Below are positions 1 to 14,473 of a stretch of DNA of 64,000 nucleotides, one piece after another (within the stretch, counting starts at the first letter, position 1; each line of letters opens with the position of its first letter). The position numbers and the translations under genes were made by a program. The notes under the pieces were generated by a model, which saw only the letters and a program-made list of their open reading frames with translations, was not told the DNA's origin and did not search any database. The stretch is from NCBI GenBank assembly GCA_016169945.1, contig JADLSH010000245.1, positions 1 to 64,000 of the forward strand, in the 5' to 3' direction. This DNA is from Trachythela sp. YZ-2020. Its lineage: Eukaryota > Cnidaria > Anthozoa > Malacalcyonacea > Clavulariidae.

Positions 1-3000
1 ACTGGTTCGTTGTTGAAACCTACTGCAACTTATTCACCTTGGATATTTTGCTTTACACTGTAAAATTAATAGTTAACACTTTTCAAACACAAAACGACCT
101 TTAACAGGATTCGAACAACGACTTTCAGACATGACAGCCCCTAGACTTGACCACTAGACTACTGCTTCGTTGGAAACCTACCATAACTTATTCACCTTGA
201 TCTTTTGCTTTACACTGTATAATTAATAATTAACACTTTTCAAACACAAAACGACCTTTACCAGGATTCGAACAACGACTTTCAGACATGAAGCTTTAGC
301 CTTTACCACTAGATTACTGGTCTGTTGTTGGAAATTCATCGCAACTTATTCACCTTCATATTTTGCTTTACACTTTATAATTAATAATTAACACATTTCA
401 AACACAAAATGCCCTCTGAGAGGATTCGAACCACGACTTTCTGACATGAAAGCCCGTAGATTTTACCACTAAACGACAAATTGTTGTTGAAACCTACTGC
501 AACTTATTCACCTTAATCTTTTAATTTACACTGTATAATTAATAATTAACACTTTTCAAACACAAATGCCCTCTGCGAGGATTCGAACCACGACTTTCAT
601 ACATGACAGCCTGTAAACTTTACCACTAGACTACTGGTTCGTTGTTGAAACCACTGCAACTTATTCACCTTAATCTTTTACTTTACACTGTATAATTAAT
701 AATTAACACTTTTCAAACACAAAATGCCCTCTGCCAGGATTCTAACCACGACTTTCTGACATGAAAGCCCGTAAACTTTACTCACTAAACTACAAGTTCG
801 TTGTTGGAAACCTACCGCAACTTATTCACCTTAATCTTTTAATTTACACTGTATAATTAATAATTAACACTTTTCAAACACAAAATGCCCTCTGCGAGGA
901 TTCGAACCACGACTTTCAGACATGACAGCCCGTAGACTTTACCACTAGATTACTGGTTCGTTGTTGGAAACCTACCGCAATTTATTCACCTTAATCTTTT
1001 ACTTTACACTGTATAATTAATAATAAACACTTTTCAAAACACAAAATGCCCTCTGCCAGGATTCGAACCACGACTTGCAGACATGACAGCCCGTAGACTT
1101 TACCACTAGACTACTGGTTCGTTGTTGGAAACCTACCGCAACTTATTCACCTTAATATTTTACTCTACACTGTATAATTAATAATGAACACTTTTCAAAC
1201 ACAAAATTCCCTCTACCAGGATTCGAACCACGACTTTCAGACATGACAGCCCGTAGACTTTACGACTAGACTACTGGTTCGTTGTTGGAAACCTACCGCA
1301 ACTTATTCACCTTAATATTTTACTCTACACTGTATAATTAATAATGAACACTTTTCAAACACAAAATTCCCTCTACCAGGATTCGAACCACGACTTTCAG
1401 ACATGACAGCCGTAGACTTTACGACTAGACTACTGGTTCGTTGTTGGAAACCTCCCGCAACTTATTCACCTTAATCTTTTACTTCACACTGTATAATTAA
1501 TAATTAACACTTTCCAAACACAAAATGCCCTCTGCCAGGATTCGAACCACGACTTTCAGACATGACAGCCCGTAGACTTTACCAATAGACTATTGGTTCG
1601 TTGTAGGAAACCTACCGCAACTTATTCACCTTAATCTTTTACTTTACACTGTATAATTAATAATTAACACTTTTCAAACACAAAATGCCCTCTGCCAGGA
1701 TTCGAACCACGACTTTCAGACATGACAGCCCGTAGACTTTACCACTAGACTACTGGTTCGTTGTTGGAAACCTACCGCAACTTATTCACCTTAATATTTA
1801 TCTATACACTGTATAATTAATAATTAACACTCAAACACAAAATGCCCTCTGCCAGGATTCTAACCACGACTTTCTGACATGAAAGCCCGTAAACTTTACC
1901 ACTAAACTACAAGTTCGTTGTTGGAAACCTAGCGCAACTTATTCACCTTAATCTTTTAATTTACACTGTATAATTAATAATTAACACTTTTCAAACACAA
2001 AATGTCCTCTGCGAGGATTCGAACCACGACTTTCAGACATGACAGCCCGTACACTTTACCACTGGACTACTGGTTCGTTGTTGGAAACCTACCGCAACTT
2101 ATTCACCTTAATATTTTACAATACACTGTATAATTCAATAATAAACACTTTTCAAACACAAAATGCCCTTTGCCAGATTCGAACCACGACTTTCAGACAT
2201 GACAGCCCGTAGACTTTACCACTAGACTACTGGTTCGTTGTTGGAAAGGTACCGCAACTTATTCACCTTAATATTTTACTCTACACTGTATAATTAATAA
2301 TGAACACTTTTCAAACACAAAATTCCCTCTACCAGGATTGGAACCACGACTTTCAGACATGACAGCCCGTAGACTTTACCACTAGACTACTGGTTCGTTG
2401 TTGGAAACCTACCGCAACTTATTCACCTTAATATTTTACTCTACACTGTATAATTAATAATGAACACTTTTCAAACACAAAATTCCCTCTACCAGGATTC
2501 GAACCACGACTTTCAGACATGACAGCCGTAGACTTTACGACTAGACTACTGGTTCGTTGTTGGAAACCTACCGCAACTTATTCACCTTAATATTTTACTC
2601 TACACTGTATAATTAATAATTAACACTTTTCAAACACAAAATGCCCTCTGCCAGGATTCGAACCACGACTTTCAGATATGACAGCCCGTAGACTTTACGA
2701 CTAGACTACTGGTTCGTTGTTGGAAACCTCCCGCAACTTATTCACCTTAATCTTTTAATTTACACTGTATAATTAATAATTAACACTTTTCAAACACAAA
2801 ATGCCCTCTGCGAGGATACGAACCACGACTTTCAGACATGACAGCCCGTAGACTTTACAACTAGACTACTGGTTCGTTGTTGGAAACCTACCGCAATTTA
2901 TTCACCTTAATCTTTTACTTTACACTGTATAATTAATAATAAACACTTTTCAAACACAAAATGCCCTCTGCCAGGATTCGAACCACGACTTTCAGACATG

Positions 3001-6000
3001 ACAGCCCGTAGACTTTACGACTAGACTACTGGTTCGTTGTTGGAAACCTACCGCAACTTATTCACCTTAATCTTTTACTTCACACTGTATAATTAATAAT
3101 TAACACTTTTCAAACACAAAATGCCCTCTGCCAGGAATCGAACCACGACTTTCAGACATGACAGCCCGTAGACTTTACCACTAGACTACTTGTTCGTTGT
3201 TGGAAACCTACCGCAACTTATTCACCTTAATATTTAACTCTACACTGTATAATTAATAATGAACACTTTTCAAACACAAAATTCCCTCTACCAGGATTGG
3301 AACCACGACTTTCAGACATGACAGCCCGTAGACTTTACCACTAGACTACTGGTTCGTTGTTGGAAACCTACCGCAACTTATTCACCTTAATATTTTACTC
3401 TACACTGTATAATTAATAATGAACACTTTTCAAACACAAAATTCCCTCTGCCAGGATTCGAACCACGACTTTCAGACATGACAGCCCGTAGACTTTACCA
3501 CTAGACTACTGGTTCGTTGTTGGAAACCTACCGCAACTTATTCACCTTAATCTTTTACTTTACACTGTATAATTAATAATAAACACTTTTCAAACACAAA
3601 TGCCCTCTGCCAGGATTCGAACCACGACTTTCAGACATGAAAGCATGTAGACTTACCACTAGACTACTGGTTCGTTGTTGGAAACCTACCGCAACTTATT
3701 CACCTTAATATTTTACTCTTACACTGTATAATTAATAATGAACACTTTTCAAACACAAAATTCTCTACCAGGATTCGAACCACGACTTTCAGACATGAGA
3801 GCCCGTAGACTTTACGACTAGACTACTGGTTCGTTGTTGGAAACCTACCGCAACTTATTCACCTTAATCTTTTACTTCACACTGTATAATTAATAATTAA
3901 CACTTTTCAAACACAAAATGCCCTCTGCCAGGATTCGAACCACGACTTTCAGACATGACAGCCCAGTAGACTTTACCACTAGACTACTTGTTCGTTGTTG
4001 CAAACCTACCGCAACTTATTCACCTTAATATTTTACTCTACACTGTATAATTAATAATGAACACTTTTCAAACACAAAATCTCTACCAGATTCGAACCAC
4101 GACTTTCAGACATGACAGCCCGTAGACTTTACCACTAGACTACTGGTTCGTTGTTGAAACCTACCGCAACTTATTCACCTTAATATTTTACTCTACACTG
4201 TATAATTAATAATGAACACTTTTCAAACACAAAATTCCTCTACCAGGATCTGAACCACGACTTTCAGACATGACAGCCGTAGACTTTACGACTAGACTAC
4301 TGGTTCGTTGTTGGAAACCTCCCGCAACTTATTCACCTTAATCTTTTACTTCATACTGTATAATTAATAATTAACACTTTCCAAACACAAAATGCCCTCT
4401 GCCAGGATTCGAACCACGACTTTCAGACATGACAGCCCGTAGACTTTACCAATAGACTATTGGTTCGTTGTAGGAAACCTACCGCAACTTATTCAACTTA
4501 ATCTTTTACTTTACACTGTATAATTAATAATTAACACTTTTCAAACACAAAATGCCCTCTGCCAGGATTCGAACCACGACTTTCAGACATGACAGCACGT
4601 AGACTTTACCACTAGACTACTGGTTCGTTGTTGGAAACCTACCGCAACTTATTCACCTTAATATTTTACTTTACACTGTATAATTAATAATTAACACTTT
4701 TCAAACACAAAATGCCCTCTGCCAGGATTCTAACCACGACTTTCTGACATGAAAGCCCGTAAACTTTACCACTAAACTACAAGTTCGTTGTTGGAAACCT
4801 ACCGCAACTTATTCACCTTAATCTTTTAATTTACACTGTATAATTAATAATTAACACTTTTCAAACACAAAATGTCCTCTGCGAGGATTCGAACCACGAC
4901 TTTCAGACATGACAGCCCGTAGACTTTACCACTAGACTACTGGTTCGTTGTTGGAAACCTACCGCAACTTATTCACCTTAATATTTTACTCTACACTGTA
5001 TAATTAATAATGAACACTTTTCAAACACAAAATTCCCTCTACCAGGATTCGAACCACGACTTTCAGATATGACAGCCCGTAGACTTTACGACTAGACTAC
5101 TGGTTCGTTGTTGGAAACCTACCGCAACTTATTCACCTTAATATTTTACTCTACACTGTATAATTAATAATGAACACTTTTCAAACACAAAATTCCCTCT
5201 ACCAGGATTCGAACCACGACTTTCAGACATGACAGCCGTAGACTTTACGACTAGACTACTGGTTCGTTGTTGGAAACATCCCGCAACTTATTCACCTTAA
5301 TCTTTTACTTCACACTGTATAATTAATAATTAACACTTTTCAAACACAAAATGCCCTCTGCCAGGATTCGAACCACGACTTTCAGACATGACAGCCCGTA
5401 GACTTTACCAATAGACTATTGGTTCGTTGTAGGAAACCTACCACAACTTGTTCACCTTAATCTTTTACTTTACACTGTATAATTAATAAAATGCCCTCTG
5501 CCAGGATTCGAACCACGACTCTCAGACATGACAGCCCGTAGACTTTACCACTAGACTACTGGTTCGTTGTTGGAAACATACCGCAACTTATTCACCTTAA
5601 TATTTTACTTTACACTGTATAATTAATAATTAACACTTTTCAAACACAAAATGCCCTCTGCCAGGATTCTAACCACGACTTTCTGACATGAAAGCCCGTA
5701 AACTTTACCACTAAACTACAAGTTCGTTGTTGGAAACCTACCGCAACTTATTCACCTTAATCTTTTAATTTACAAAATGCCCTCTGCGAGGATTCGAACC
5801 ACGACTTTCAGACCAGACAGCCCGTACACTTTACCACTGGACTACTGGTTCGTTGTTGGAAACCTACCGCAACTTATTCACCTTAATCTTTTACATTACA
5901 CTGTATAATTAATAATAAACACTTTTCAAACACAAAATACCCTCTGCCAGGATTCGAAACACGACTTTCAGACATGACAGCCCGTAGACTTTACCACTAG

Positions 6001-7020
6001 ACTATTGGTTCGTTGTTGGAAACCTACCGCAACTTATTCACCTTAATATTTTACTTTACACTGTATAATTAATAATGAACACTTTTCAAACACAAAATGC
6101 CCTCTACCAGGATCCGAACCACGACTTTCAGACATGACAGCCCGTAGACTTTACGACTAGACTACTGGTTCGTTGTTGGAAACCTACCGCAACTTATTCA
6201 CCTTAATCTTTTACTTCACACTGTATAATTAATAATTAACACTTTTCAAACACAAAATGCCCTCTGCCAGGATTCGAACCACGACTTTCAGACATGACAG
6301 CCCGTAGACTTTACCAAAAGACTATTGGTTCGTTGTTGGAAACCTACTGCAACTTATTCACCTTGATATTTTGCTTTACACTGTAAAATTAAACTTTTCA
6401 AACACAAAATGCCCTCTACAAGGATTCGAAAAACGACTTTCAGACATGACAGCCCCTAGACTTGACCACTAGACTACTGCTTCGTTGTTGGAAACCTACG
6501 GCAACTTATTCACCTTGATCTTTTGCTTTACACTGTATAATTAATAATTAACACTTTTCAAACACAAAACGACCTTTACCAGGATTCGAACAACGACTTT
6601 CAGACATGAGAGCCTTTAGACTTTACCACTAGATTACTGGTTCGTTGTTGGAAATCTATCGCAACTTATTCACCTTGATATTTTGCTTTACACTGTATAA
6701 TTAATAATTAACACTTTTCAAACACAAAATGCCCTCTGCCAGGATTCTAACAACGAATTTCTGACATGAATGCCCGTAAACTTTACCACTAGACTACTGG
6801 TTCGTTGCTGGAAACCTACCGCTACTTATTCACCTTAATCTTTTACTTTACACTGTATAATTAATAATTAACACTTTTCAAACACAAAATGCCCTCTGCC
6901 AGGATTCGAACCACGACTTTAAGACATTACAGCCCATAGACTTTACCACTAGACTACTGGTTCGTTGTTGAAAACCTACTGCAACTTATTCACCTTAATA
7001 TTTTACTTTACACTGTATAG
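1..7020 (-). repeat. tRNA-SINE-derived satellite array, main block
   Basis: Tandem units of about 160 bp. Read on the minus strand, each carries an A-box-like TAGTCTAGTGG, then about 33 bases on a B-box GGTTCGAATCC, then an AT-rich tail with AATTATTAATTATACAGTG. The A-to-B spacing and an anticodon-loop-like CTGTCAT suggest descent from a tRNA such as Asp or Glu, but the acceptor and T stems do not pair well, so these are SINE-type tRNA pseudogenes and not working tRNA genes. Roughly 43 units are present. Distinctive variants recur at fixed offsets (for example near 1,860 and 4,730, and near 1,590 and 4,455), showing higher-order duplication of about 2.87 kb. The first 480 bases resemble 6,330-6,800. 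Confidence 0.85.
1691..1756 (-). other. representative tRNA-like SINE head
   Basis: One clean unit of the array, given as a reference. On the minus strand the A box TAGTCTAGTGG lies at 1752-1742 and the B box GGTTCGAATCC at 1708-1698. Both match RNA polymerase III internal promoter consensus (TRGYNNANNNG and GGTTCGANTCC). Stems are degenerate, so a mature tRNA is not expected. Transcription is possible but not shown. Confidence 0.6.
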
Positions 7021-9030
7021 TGTAAAGTTCAAAATCCAAAATGACCTGTAGCAGGATTCGAACCCCGAGTTTCAGGCATGACAGTCCGTAGCCTTTACCA
7101 CTAGACTACGTGTTCGTTGTTGGAAGATCTGCGCAACTTATTCACTTTAATCCTTTTTCAAAAAAGCACCTGTAGCAGAATTCGACCCACGACTTTCAGA
7201 CATGACAGCTAGTAGTATTTACCACTACACTACTTGTTCGTTGTTGGAAGACCACCGCAACTTTTGCCTAATCCTTTTCTTTAAACTGCATAATTAATAA
7301 CAAACACTATTCATATATATACTCCAAATTGACCTCTACCATGATTCGAACCACGACTTCACACATACTGTAACAGCCCGAAGTCTTGTCCGCTGCACAA
7401 CTTGCTCGATGTTGGACATGTACAGCAAACCTTAATCTTTATTTTACATTATATAATTAACACTTTTCATGCTCCAAAATTATTTACTTTATACTGTATA
7501 TAATTAGCATTTCTCCTTAACCTTTATTTTACACATGACAACCCGTACAGCCTTTACCATTAGACTACGTGTTCGTCGTTCGAAATCTTGCTCAACTTAT
7601 TCACCTTAATCCTCTTCTTTTCATTCTATAGTTAATAATTAGCACTTTTCAAGCTCCAAAATTAATTCTAGTAGGATTCGAACCACTACATTCACACATG
7701 ACATCCCGTAACGTTTTCCACTAGACCACGTGTTCGTTGTTGGAAGCCTTGCGCAACTTATTCACTTTAGTCCTTTACTTTACACTGTATAATTAACAAT
7801 TAAAACTTTTCAAAATCCAAAATGACATGTAGCAGAATTCGAACCACGACTTTCATACATTAGACCCAGTAGTCTTTACCGCTACACTACTTGTCCGTTG
7901 TTGGAAGACTACCGCAACTTATTAAACTTAATCCTTTTCTTTACACTGCAAATTTAATACCTAACACTATTCACACTCCAAAATGATCTCTACCATGATT
8001 TGAACCACGACTTTCAGACATAACAGCCCGAAGTCTTTTCCACTAGACACCTTACTTGATGTTGGACGCGTACCGCAAATTATTCTCCTTAATCGTTTCT
8101 TTACACTCTATAATTAACACTTTTCAAACTCAAAATGACATCTACCAGGATTCGAACCACGACTTTCATACATAACAGCCCGAAGTCTTTTCCACTAGAC
8201 ACCTCGCTCGATGTCGGACGCGTACCGCAAATTATTCTCCTTAATCGTTTCTTTACACTCTATAATTAACACTTTTCAAACACAAAATGACATCTACCAG
8301 GATTCGAACCACGACTTTCATACATAACAGCCCGAAGTCTTTTCCACTAGACACCTTGCTCGATGTTGGACGCGTACCGCAAATTATTCTCCTTAATCGT
8401 TTCTTTACACTCTATAATTAACACTTTTCAAACTCAAAATGACATCTACCAGGATTCGAACCACGACTTTCATACGTGATAGTCCGTAGTCTTTACGACT
8501 ACATTACTTGTTCGTTTTTGGAAACCGACTGGAACTTATTGACCATAATCCTTTACCTTACACTGTGTAATGAAAAGTTGGCAGTTCTCAAACCCAAAAT
8601 AAACCTTAACATGATTCGAACAACTACTTTCGCACATGACAGTCCGTAGTCTTTACCACTAGACTACGTGTTCGTTGTTGGAAACCTTGCATCCATTACT
8701 TTACACTGTATAATGAAAAATTCGCACTTTTCAAACCCAAAATGAACATTAGAATGATCCGAACCACTACTTTCTCAAATGGCAACCCCTATAGCCTTGA
8801 CCACTAGACTACGTGTTCGTTGTTGGAAGCCCTGCGCAACTTATTCACTATAATCCTTTACCAAGAAAGCACCTGTAGCAGAATTCGAACCACGACTTTC
8901 ATACATGAGAGCTAGTAGTCTTTATCACTAGACTACGTGTTCGTTGTTGGAAGGCTTGCGCGACTTATTAAACTTAATCCTTTTTTTAAACTGCATAATT
9001 AAAAAAACAAACACTATTCATACTCCAGTA
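7021..9030 (-). repeat. diverged edge of SINE satellite
   Basis: The same tRNA-like units in the same orientation but much more divergent, with variable lengths and missing boxes. Around 8,100-8,460 three near-identical units of about 160 bp carry a distinctive ATTATTCTCCTTAATCG segment, indicating a recent local amplification. Divergence at the array edge next to homogeneous units further in is the usual pattern for satellites undergoing unequal exchange. Confidence 0.75.
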
Positions 9031-10460
9031 GTCTTCCAACAACGAATAAGTAGTGTAGTGGTAAAGACTACTGGCTGTCATGTCTGAAAGTCGTTGTTCG
9101 AATCCTGCTACAGATCATTTAGGATTTTGAAAGTAGTGGTTCGAATCCTACTAGAATTCATTTTGGAGTTTGAATTGTGCTAATTATCAACTATAGAGCG
9201 TAAAGAAGAGGATTAAGGTGAATAAGTTGCAGTAGGTTTCCTACCACGAACACGTAGTCTGGTGGTAAAGGCTACGGGCTATCATGTGTGAAAATACTGG
9301 CTCGATTCATTCTAAGGCTCATTTTGGGTTTGAAAAGTGCTAATTATTCATTATACAGTGTAAAGTAATGGATTAAAGTAAATAAGTTGCAGTAGGTTTC
9401 AAACAAAGAAGAAATAGTGTAGTCGTAAAGAGAAACGACCACATATTGTACTGGTAAAGACTACGAGCTGTCATGTTTGAAAGTCATTGATCGAATCAAA
9501 GTAGAGGCTATTCTGGAGCTTGAATTGTGTTCGTTTTTAATTATAGAGTCTAAAGAAAAGGATTAAAGTGAATAAGTTGCGCGAAGTTTCCAACAACGAA
9601 CACGTAGTCTAGTGGTAAAGGCTACGGGCTGTGATGTGGGAAAATACTGGCTCGATTCATTCTAAGGTTCATTTTGGGTTTGAAAAGTGCTAATTATTCA
9701 TTATACAGTGTAAAGTAATGGATGAAACTAAATAAGTTGCAGTAGGTTTCAAACAAAGAAGAAATAGTGTAGTCGTAAAGAGAACCGGCTCTCATATGTA
9801 TGAAAGTCGTGGTTCGAATCCTGCTAGAGGTCATTATTAATTATCCCGTGTAAAATTAAGGTAAATAGGTTGCTGTTGGTTTCCAACAACGACCAAATAT
9901 TCTACTGGTTAAGACTACGAGGTGTCCTGTTTGAAAGTCGTTGATCGAATCATGGCAGAGGTTATTTTGGAGTTGGAATTGTGTTAGTTATTAATTATAG
10001 AGTGTAAAGTAAAGGAGTAAAGTGAATAAGTTGCGCGAGGTTTCCAACCACGAACACGTAGTGTAGTGGTAATGGCTACGGGCTGCCATGTGGGAAAGTC
10101 GTGGCTCGAATCATGCTAAGGTTCATTGTGTGCTTGAAAAGTGCTAATTACAAATAGTGTAGTCGTAAAGACAACCGGCTGTCATGCATGAAAGTCTTGG
10201 TTCGAATCCTGCTAGAGTTCATTATTAATTATACAGTGTAAAATAAAGGATTAAGGTGAATAGGTTGCAGTAGATGTCATACAACGACCGGATATTGTAC
10301 TGGTAAAGACTACGAGGGGTCATGTTTGAAAGTCGTTGATCGAATCATAGCAGAGGTTATTTTGGTGTAAAGTAAAGGATTAAGGTGAATACGTTCCAGA
10401 AGGTTGCCAACAACGAACAATTAATGTAGTCGTAAAGACTACGGGCTGTCGTTTAGTTGG
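9031..10460 (+). repeat. SINE satellite, inverted block
   Basis: About nine diverged units of the same SINE in the opposite orientation: the A-box-like TAGTGTAGTGG and B-box-like GGTTCGAATCC now read on the plus strand, followed by tails such as GTAAAGGATTAAGGTGAATA. The orientation switch falls near 9,030, where a minus-strand tail abuts a plus-strand head. Some units share a variant with GATCGAATC in place of the B box and are probably dead for polymerase III. Confidence 0.75.
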
Positions 10461-11340
10461 GATGTTACAAAAATTGTCTCAAGAGACTCAACAACACAAA
10501 AATTTTATGGGGAAGTACCCCCAGACTCCCCTTCACCTTCCCACACCTGTAATACACAACCTCCTTGTTACGTCCCCTTTCGATGATGGTCCCCCCACTA
10601 ACGATTTCTTTAAAAAGGCCCTGGCTTATGGCTTAGGGAGTGAGAAAATTATGCTAAATTGCATATCACCAAACACAAGGCCAATAGGCCTACATATAGT
10701 GAACAATTAACTTATTCTCATGACAGTGTTTTCTTTTAGAGTTGACCTCCATGTGCTGACAGTCCAATAAATTATAGTGAAACCCACCAATTGATCAGTT
10801 ATTAAGTCGTATCTCGTTTTAACGAAGAATTAAATGCAACAAAGCATCTTAAATGCGGTATAGTGCGTATCTTATTTATACTATTATTCAATATTAACGT
10901 AACCAATGTAAAATTGGATCACATTTTGAAGTTTATATACGTACTATATGTATTTATACCGGTATATTAAATGTCGATGTTTTAGGTCAAACAAGAGTAA
11001 TACATGGTAGCAATATTTTCCAATCGGGATTTTTTTCCCAGTCCCTTTGGCAATATAGGGTGTCCAGGATAACCAGAGTCGACTGTGATCATCAGAGCTA
11101 TAAAACAATACGTGGTCCAAGCGGCAAAACACCTTTTCTAACAGTATAAATGTCATATCACTACTGAATATGAAATAATGCGCATCCGTTCATAAGGCAC
11201 CATGATTATTTTCTCATCCCTTCTCGATACCGAGATAACATTACTCAACTCTTTTATTAAACCGACCTTTAGCTTGTGCGAGATATATTTCTGTTTTTAA
11301 TTATGTCCAAACGTCTTTTATACTCTGAAGTCGTTAGCGA
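10461..11340. other. non-SINE spacer, no clear gene
   Basis: About 880 bases of AT-rich sequence between SINE blocks. An open frame of 82 codons at 10,462-10,710 (+) lacks any feature I recognise. At 11,303 (+) an ATG starts a short frame reading MSKRLLYSEVVSDSSSEDD, whose acidic serine-rich start resembles transposase N termini, but it runs straight into a SINE unit at about 11,360 and stops. It may be the truncated start of a transposon gene; this is a weak inference. Confidence 0.35.
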
Positions 11341-12123
11341 TTCCAGTAGTGAGGACGACCACTACACTGCTTGTTCGTTGTTTGAAACCTACTGTAATTT
11401 ATTCACCTTAATCCTTAATTTTACATTGTATAATTAATAACTAACACTATTCAAACTCCAAAATGACCTCTACCATGATTCGATCGACGACTTCCGGACA
11501 TGAAAGCCCGTAGTCTTTACTACTAGACTACCTGTTCCTCGTTGGAAACTTCGCGCAACTTATTCACTTTAATCCTTTATTTTACAATGTATAATTAATA
11601 ACTAACAATATTCAAATTCCAAAATAACCTCTACCATGATTCGATCCACGACTTCCAGACATGAAAGCCCGTAGTCTTCGCCACTACGCCAGTTGTTCTT
11701 TGTTGGAAATCTACTGCAACTTATTCACCTTAATCCTTTACGTTAAACTGTATAATTAATGACCAAAACTGCTCGAACTCCAAAATGACCTCTGCCAAGA
11801 TTCGAACCACCACTTTCAGACATGCAGCTCGTAGCCTTTACCACCAGACAACTTGTCCGTTATTGAAAACAAGCGCAACACCTTTCAAACTCCAAAACGA
11901 ACGCTAGTAGGATTCGAACCACCTTTTTCACGCATGACAGCCCGTACCTTTACCACTAGACCAAATTTCCGTGCTTGGAAACCATTCGCAACTTGTTCAC
12001 CTTAATCCTTTATTTTACACTGTCTTTACAATGAATAACTAATCAAACCCCAAAATGACTTCTAGCAGGATTCGAACCCCGACTTTCAGGCATGACAGGC
12101 CGTTACCTTTAGCACTAGACTAC
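11341..12123 (-). repeat. SINE units flanking foldback element, left
   Basis: About five diverged tRNA-like units on the minus strand, with B boxes near 11,640, 11,805, 11,910 and 12,070. They end at the left terminus of the foldback element. The last unit breaks just after its A-box region (GACTAC). Confidence 0.7.
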
Positions 12124-13609
12124 GTGAGTAGTAATATAGGGGCCGTTCGACCCGGATTTTTGAGGGTGTGCGGGGGTGTGCGAGAGTTTTGAGGGTGTGC
12201 AACATCATTAACATAATTATGTATTGACGTCATAATGATATACAAGGTGAGTTTGGGCGAAACAGTCATTATGTTGAGTTTTGAGGGTGTGCAACATCAT
12301 TAACATAATTATGTATTGACGTCATGATGATATGCAAGGCAAGTTTGGGCAAAACAGTCATTATGTTGATTTCAGCATATTTTGTGTGCAAAAATGTATG
12401 GGTTTGTTGTCGCGAGATTTATAAACTCCTTCAATCTCGTATCTAGTGAAGTATTTGTTTCTGAGTCGACCAATACTAATAAGTTTTCAAGCATTTATTT
12501 AGTAAAGCCTGTACAAGTGAGATTTACAAACATTAAAGCGTTAGAAACATAAATATTTTGATGCTAAGTTAAACTAAAGACACAATAGCTTAACTCATTA
12601 AGGGATTAAGTCAAAAGACTTGTTTGGGCGAAACAATCATTAAGATGAACCATCACAATAGCTAGACCTTTCTTATATATTTTATCAAACGTTGTGTTCC
12701 AAACACAGTCCGTTTCGACAAAGAGTAAATATATTCTCGTATCTAATATCACCTTAAACAAGACGGCTTAGACAACTAATATAGCGACGCTTAACCTAGT
12801 AAAATATTATGCGAAATAATAACAAGTAGAAATATAGCGTTCTAAAACGAGAAAAGTCTTATAGTCTAAGAGAGGTCTAAGGTCTTATAGCGCAATACAA
12901 ATATATGTTTACCAAACGATTGTATAAACATAATTCTTACAGGGATTTAAACCTTACAAAGTTTCAAGCGTTTTAGATGTAGCAGAGTGGGAAAAGCAGT
13001 GATTTTTAAGCGAGATTTACAATCGTATACAAACATTGTATATAAACATTTAGCGTTTGTTAGGTAATTACGGGCAATTAAGATTTTCTAGCTTAAAGAT
13101 TTGAATAAATTTAGAATATATTATTTATAGGACGGGGAAATATTGTACAATGTACATACAACACACACAGAATTAATTTTAAAAACACATTTATTGATAA
13201 TAATTTCTTTTACAGCGTTAGTAAGGTCTGCTCCTAAGAGCATATCGTTTAGGTGTCTTTTGTATCTTTAAAGAGATATTTTTTTTGTCTGTCTTCGGGG
13301 GATAATCTTGCAATTGCTAAATCTTAAGGTCTCCAATCTGAAATCTACCCATTATTAAATATATTTTTAACAAAGTAAATAAGGTCTGCTCTGGGTCTGC
13401 TTCTAAGAACGTATTATTCTTAAACTCCAAATCCTAAGAGTGAATTATTGAATCCTAAAATTGAATAATTGAATATCGAGCGATGTTAGCTTCATATCGG
13501 GCGAGCCAACCTCCATATAGAGCGAGCTTAGCTTCGAGCTAAGACGTAAGGATAGGCCCGAGCGGAGCTCTAACATATAAGGATAGGCCCGAGCCAAGCT
13601 TAGTGTATA

Positions 13610-13935
13610 TCTCCGATGATATCCTAAGATATTGTATAATATCCTAATATACTGTATGATATCCTAAGATACTGTATGATATCTTAAGATACTGTATGAT
13701 ATCCTAAGATACTGTATGATATCCTAAGATACTGTATGATATCGTAAGATACTGTATGATATCCTAAGATACTGTATGATATCGTAAGATACTGTATGAT
13801 ATCCTAAGATATTGTATGATATCGTAAGATACTGTATGATATCCTAAGATACTGTATGATATCCTGAAATGATATCCTAAGATACTGTATGATATCCTAA
13901 AATGATATCTTAAGATACTGTATGATATCATTGAA
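13610..13935 (+). repeat. 20 bp satellite in foldback left arm
   Basis: About sixteen tandem copies of GATATCCTAAGATACTGTAT with small variants (CGTAAG, CTTAAG, CCTAAAAT). Mirrored in the right arm at about 14,735-15,060 and expanded again at 62,894-63,616. Confidence 0.9.
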
Positions 13936-13981
13936 TCCTAAGATTGAATCATTGAATCCTAAAGAGTGAATCATTGAATCC

Positions 13982-14172
13982 TAACACATCGAGCAAGCTT
14001 TGCTCCATATCGAGCGAACTTTGCTCCAAATCGAGCGAGCTTTGCTCCAAATTGAGCGAGCTTTGCTCCATATCGAGCGAGCTTTGCTCCAAATCGAGCG
14101 AGCTTTGCTCCAAATTGAGCGAGCATTGCTCCAATTCGAGCGAGCTTAGCTCCAAATCGAGCGAGCTTAGCT
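13982..14172 (+). repeat. 21 bp repeat in foldback left arm
   Basis: Nine tandem copies of a 21 bp unit containing TCGAGCGAGCTTTGCTCC. Since 21 is a multiple of three and the unit lacks stops in some frames, open frames of 60-75 codons appear on both strands here; they are by-products of the repeat. Mirrored at about 14,474-14,660. Confidence 0.9.
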
Positions 14173-14470
14173 CCAAATGACTTATTACTTATGACTTATG
14201 ACTTATGACTGATGACTTATGACTTATGACTATGACTTATGACTTATTACTTATGACTTATGACTTATGACTTATGACTTATGACTTATGACTTATGACT
14301 CATGACTATGACTTATGACTTATGACTTATGACTTATGACTTATGACTTATGACTATGACTTATGACTTATGACTTATGACTTATGACTTATGACTTATG
14401 ACTATGACTTATGACTTATGACTATGACTTATGACTATGACTATGACTATGACTTATGACTTATTAATGA
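14173..14470. repeat. 7 bp satellite forming the foldback loop
   Basis: About forty copies of ATGACTT, with occasional ATGACT and ATTACTT variants. It occupies the centre of the foldback element, so it would be the unpaired loop of the hairpin or cruciform. Confidence 0.9.
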
Positions 14471-14473
14471 CAT

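Noticed and set aside
1..10460. Cluster of functional tRNA genes
   Set aside because: A and B boxes are good, but the acceptor and T stems do not pair and the anticodon stem is weak. A tRNA covariance scan would settle it.
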